From Deltaproteobacteria bacterium (GTDB taxonomy: Bacteria; Myxococcota; Myxococcia; Myxococcales; Myxococcaceae), in assembly GCA_016875515.1 (NCBI GenBank), contig VGRA01000108.1, positions 1 to 7,787 on the forward strand: a stretch of 7,787 nt of DNA. Reading direction: 5' to 3'. The number at the start of each line of letters is the position of its first letter. Position 1 is the first letter of the stretch. Below the pieces are notes generated by a model, which had not been told where the DNA came from, did not search any database, and saw only the letters and a program-made list of their open reading frames with translations. This document shows positions 6,322-7,787 of this stretch, piece by piece. The translations under genes and the position numbers were made by a program.

Positions 6322-6807
6322 CTACTCCTCCGGGTTCTCCGCCCGCACGGGAGACAACTCGGACGTGGCCGGGTCCACCTCGAGCGAGAAAACTGCCGGC
6401 ACCCCGTCCCGGTCCGCGTCCCCGCGCGCCACGCACCGCACCTGGCGCACCGCGTCCCCCGCTCGCTCCACCTCCACCGCGTACTGGAAGCGCACCACCC
6501 CGGGGTGGAAGCCGAGCGCCCGGAACCCCTCGTCCGCCACGAAGGGAACCGTCTCCCCCGGGGCCGGCAGGTGGGCCGGGAACGGCCCGGCCGCCACCCA
6601 CTGCCCGGTGCGGGCGTGGTGCGCCGCGGCGTACTGGCACAGCTGCCGGACGTTGAGGCTGGGCTCGAGCGAGCGGCGCTGGGCGCGCACCCCGGAGGAG
6701 TACACGCCGCTCACGGCACCCCACGTGGTGAAGGCCAGCGCCGGCACCGCCACGGCCAGCAGCACCCACGCCGGGGTGCCCTTTCGCGCGGGCGGACGCG
6801 GGGACAT
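6322..6807 (-). CDS. Pilin-like membrane-anchored protein without canonical Glu5
   Basis: This 161-residue protein has a short basic leader ending RKG (8-10), then one hydrophobic helix (about 13-34), then a globular domain. The layout matches type IV pilins and pseudopilins, as do three segments. One is an N-terminal helix (LNVRQLCQYAAAHHARTGQW, 51-70) like the pilin stretch before the tyrosine-rich loop. The others are GFRALGFHPGVVRFQYAV (94-111) and ARGDADRDGVPAVFSLE (127-143), like the C-terminal strands of myxobacterial pilin-like proteins. However, after the putative K-G cleavage site the sequence is TPAWV, so the glutamate at mature position 5 is absent. C57 and C125 could form a disulfide. 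The ATG overlaps the TGA of the DUF3467 gene (TGATG). The family call rests on remembered pattern; a plain single-pass membrane protein is the alternative. Confidence 0.72.
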   Translation of the reverse strand: MSPRPPARKGTPAWVLLAVAVPALAFTTWGAVSGVYSSGVRAQRRSLEPSLNVRQLCQYAAAHHARTGQWVAAGPFPAHLPAPGETVPFVADEGFRALGFHPGVVRFQYAVEVERAGDAVRQVRCVARGDADRDGVPAVFSLEVDPATSELSPVRAENPEE

Positions 6808-7094
6808 CAGTGGACCGGCCCGTCCTCCGAGACCGTCACCGGGCCGAAGCGGGCCTCGTACTTGGCCAGGTTGTCCTGCAGCGCGGCGATGAGGCGCTTG
6901 ATGTGCTTGGGGTTGGTGATGACCCGGCTGCGCACGCGGGCCACCGGCGCCTGCGGCTGCACATAGAGGAAGTCCAGGGTGAACTCCGTCTCCGTGTGGT
7001 TCACCATGGCCAGGTTCACATACGCGCCGTTGGAGATTTCATCCGGCATCTGCACCTGGAACTGCACCTCGGGGGGACGCTGGCCGTTGGACAT
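6807..7094 (-). CDS. DUF3467 family protein
   Basis: This 95-residue protein matches the DUF3467 pattern over nearly its full length. VQFQVQMPDEISNGAYVNLA (10-29) is followed by HTETEFTLDFLYVQP (33-47), ARVRSRVITNPKHIKRLIAA (52-71) and LQDNLAKYEARFG (72-84). Members are small soluble proteins found widely in bacteria and archaea; their biochemical role is not established. It has no signal peptide or membrane segment and is probably cytoplasmic. The ATG at 7094 gives the usual family length. An ATG at 7229 in the same frame would add 45 low-complexity residues overlapping the divergent hydrolase gene and is rejected. No clear ribosome site precedes the start, so a short-leader mRNA is possible. 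Its last base is shared with the start of the pilin-like gene, indicating a two-gene operon. Confidence 0.88.
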   Translation of the reverse strand: MSNGQRPPEVQFQVQMPDEISNGAYVNLAMVNHTETEFTLDFLYVQPQAPVARVRSRVITNPKHIKRLIAALQDNLAKYEARFGPVTVSEDGPVH

Positions 7095-7146
7095 GGAGTG
7101 GGATGAAATATCGCAGCCGGGCGCACCGTTGCTAGCCTCCCCTTCC
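7095..7146. promoter_or_regulatory. Divergent promoter region between DUF3467 operon and hydrolase gene
   Basis: This 52-bp gap contains the only clear AT-rich patch at this end (7103-7112). On the plus strand, TAGCCT (7133-7138) fits TAnnnT within TTGCTAGCCT. It would place transcription start at about 7145-7147, at the GTG of the hydrolase, so a leaderless mRNA is likely; no Shine-Dalgarno is visible there. On the minus strand, GATATT (7112-7107; 4 of 6 to TATAAT) could be the -10 of the DUF3467 operon, with the start site a few bases before its ATG. No good -35 was found for either. Confidence 0.4.
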
Positions 7147-7787
7147 GTGGCGAGCTCTCCGTTTGATTCCTTCGACCTGCGCCCGCCCGGGCACGAGCGG
7201 GGGTCCGTGCTGCTGCTGCACGGCTTCACCGGGAGCCCCTGGGACCTCCGCCCACTGGGGGAGGCGCTGTGCGCCGCCGGCTACCGCGCCGCCTGCCCCG
7301 TCCTGCCCGGCCACGGGGACGCCGCCGGGGACATCTCCGGGGTGACGGATCTGGAGTGGGAGGATTGCGCGGAGGGGGCGCTCCGGGCGCTCCACGCAGA
7401 GACCGGAGGACCCGTCCACGTGGTGGGGTTCTCCATGGGGGCGCTGCTCGCCGTGACGCTCGCCGCACACCACCCGGCGCGGGTGCGCTCGCTCGTCCTG
7501 CTCGCCCCGGCGCTGCGCGCGCAGGACCGCGGCATGGACTGGTTCCGCCGCCTGCGGCTCTTGCCGCTGGAGCGCCTCCGCCCCTGGGTCATCAAGGAGG
7601 ACACCGACATCCGCGACGAGGCCGTGCGCGCCGCGGCGCCGCTCATGCCGCGCTGGCCCTTGGGCTGGCTGCGCGGGCTGCTGACGCTGCAGTCCCGCGC
7701 CGCGGCGCTGGCCCCGGGCGCGCGGGCCCCTGCCCTGCTGGTGGCCGCGGACCGGGACGCCGTGGTGGACCTCTCCGGCATCCGCGC
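7147..7787 (+). CDS. Alpha/beta hydrolase, carboxylesterase/lysophospholipase-like (partial, C-terminus off window)
   Basis: The frame is open from a GTG at 7147 to the right edge, giving 213 codons with no stop. The alpha/beta hydrolase fold is clear. LLLHGFTGSPWDLRPL (22-37) is the strand and oxyanion-hole HGF motif, and VLPGHGD (52-58) is the next conserved loop. VHVVGFSMGALLAV (90-103) is the nucleophile elbow with S96 in GxSxG. LLVAADRDAVVD (197-208) carries the acid residue, probably D204. The catalytic histidine should lie beyond the window. The pattern is that of small esterases, monoacylglycerol lipases and lysophospholipases acting on short or medium acyl esters; the substrate cannot be named. 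There is no signal peptide, so it is cytoplasmic. A GTG start is preferred because family N-termini begin close to the first strand. An in-frame ATG at 7093 is possible but would overlap the divergent DUF3467 start. Confidence 0.9.
   Translation, partial: MASSPFDSFDLRPPGHERGSVLLLHGFTGSPWDLRPLGEALCAAGYRAACPVLPGHGDAAGDISGVTDLEWEDCAEGALRALHAETGGPVHVVGFSMGALLAVTLAAHHPARVRSLVLLAPALRAQDRGMDWFRRLRLLPLERLRPWVIKEDTDIRDEAVRAAAPLMPRWPLGWLRGLLTLQSRAAALAPGARAPALLVAADRDAVVDLSGIR

Noticed and set aside
7093..7146. Upstream ATG (7093) for the hydrolase
   Set aside because: It is possible in frame but adds 18 non-conserved residues and overlaps the DUF3467 start. The GTG at 7147 fits the family N-terminus and the -10-like TAGCCT.
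7095..7229. Longer start for the DUF3467 protein at 7229
   Set aside because: The extra 45 residues are low-complexity, not family-like, and overlap the divergent hydrolase gene.

Overview
The window is very GC-rich (about 70% or more by eye), and its codons end almost always in G or C. The protein repertoire is an ECF sigma/anti-sigma cassette, a lipoprotein with MopE-like and cysteine-rich repeats plus a polyglycine tail, a DUF3467 protein and a pilin-like protein. Together these point to a myxobacterium of the Myxococcus/Corallococcus/Archangium type. This is inferred from gene content; no rRNA or marker gene is present. No tRNA, rRNA, CRISPR array, insertion sequence or phage gene was seen.

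Left block (positions 1-2595, minus strand). This is a tight operon read right to left. It holds an ECF-type sigma factor, a zinc-finger transmembrane anti-sigma factor, a small secreted protein overlapping the anti-sigma stop by one base, and an exported, probably outer-membrane beta-strand protein that runs off the left edge. The sigma factor is the most unusual gene: it carries two consecutive sigma region-4 helix-turn-helix domains separated by an Ala/Pro-rich linker. I infer that the operon is an envelope-sensing regulon with its own exported components.

Middle (2596-2685). This 90-bp divergent promoter region lies between the sigma operon and a large plus-strand gene. It contains a perfect 14-bp inverted repeat overlapping a candidate -35 element of the sigma operon. 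Both flanking genes have TAnnnT -10-like hexamers so close to their start codons that their mRNAs would have almost no leader.

Central gene (2686-6318, plus). It encodes a 1210-aa predicted lipoprotein with about 95 cysteines. Its modules, in order, are a lipobox, a beta-rich N-terminal domain, MopE/thrombospondin-3-like acidic motifs, about 14 cysteine-rich repeats (including a 59/58-residue tandem duplication), a beta-helix-like segment and a glycine-rich C-terminus. Its position next to the sigma factor makes it a candidate target of that regulator.

Right block. A two-gene minus-strand operon (DUF3467 protein, then a pilin-like protein lacking the canonical Glu5) converges on the large lipoprotein gene with only 3 bp between stop codons. 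A divergent alpha/beta hydrolase (GFSMG nucleophile motif) begins at 7147 and runs off the right edge. There are no gene-free stretches over 300 bp; the largest gap is the 90-bp divergent promoter region.
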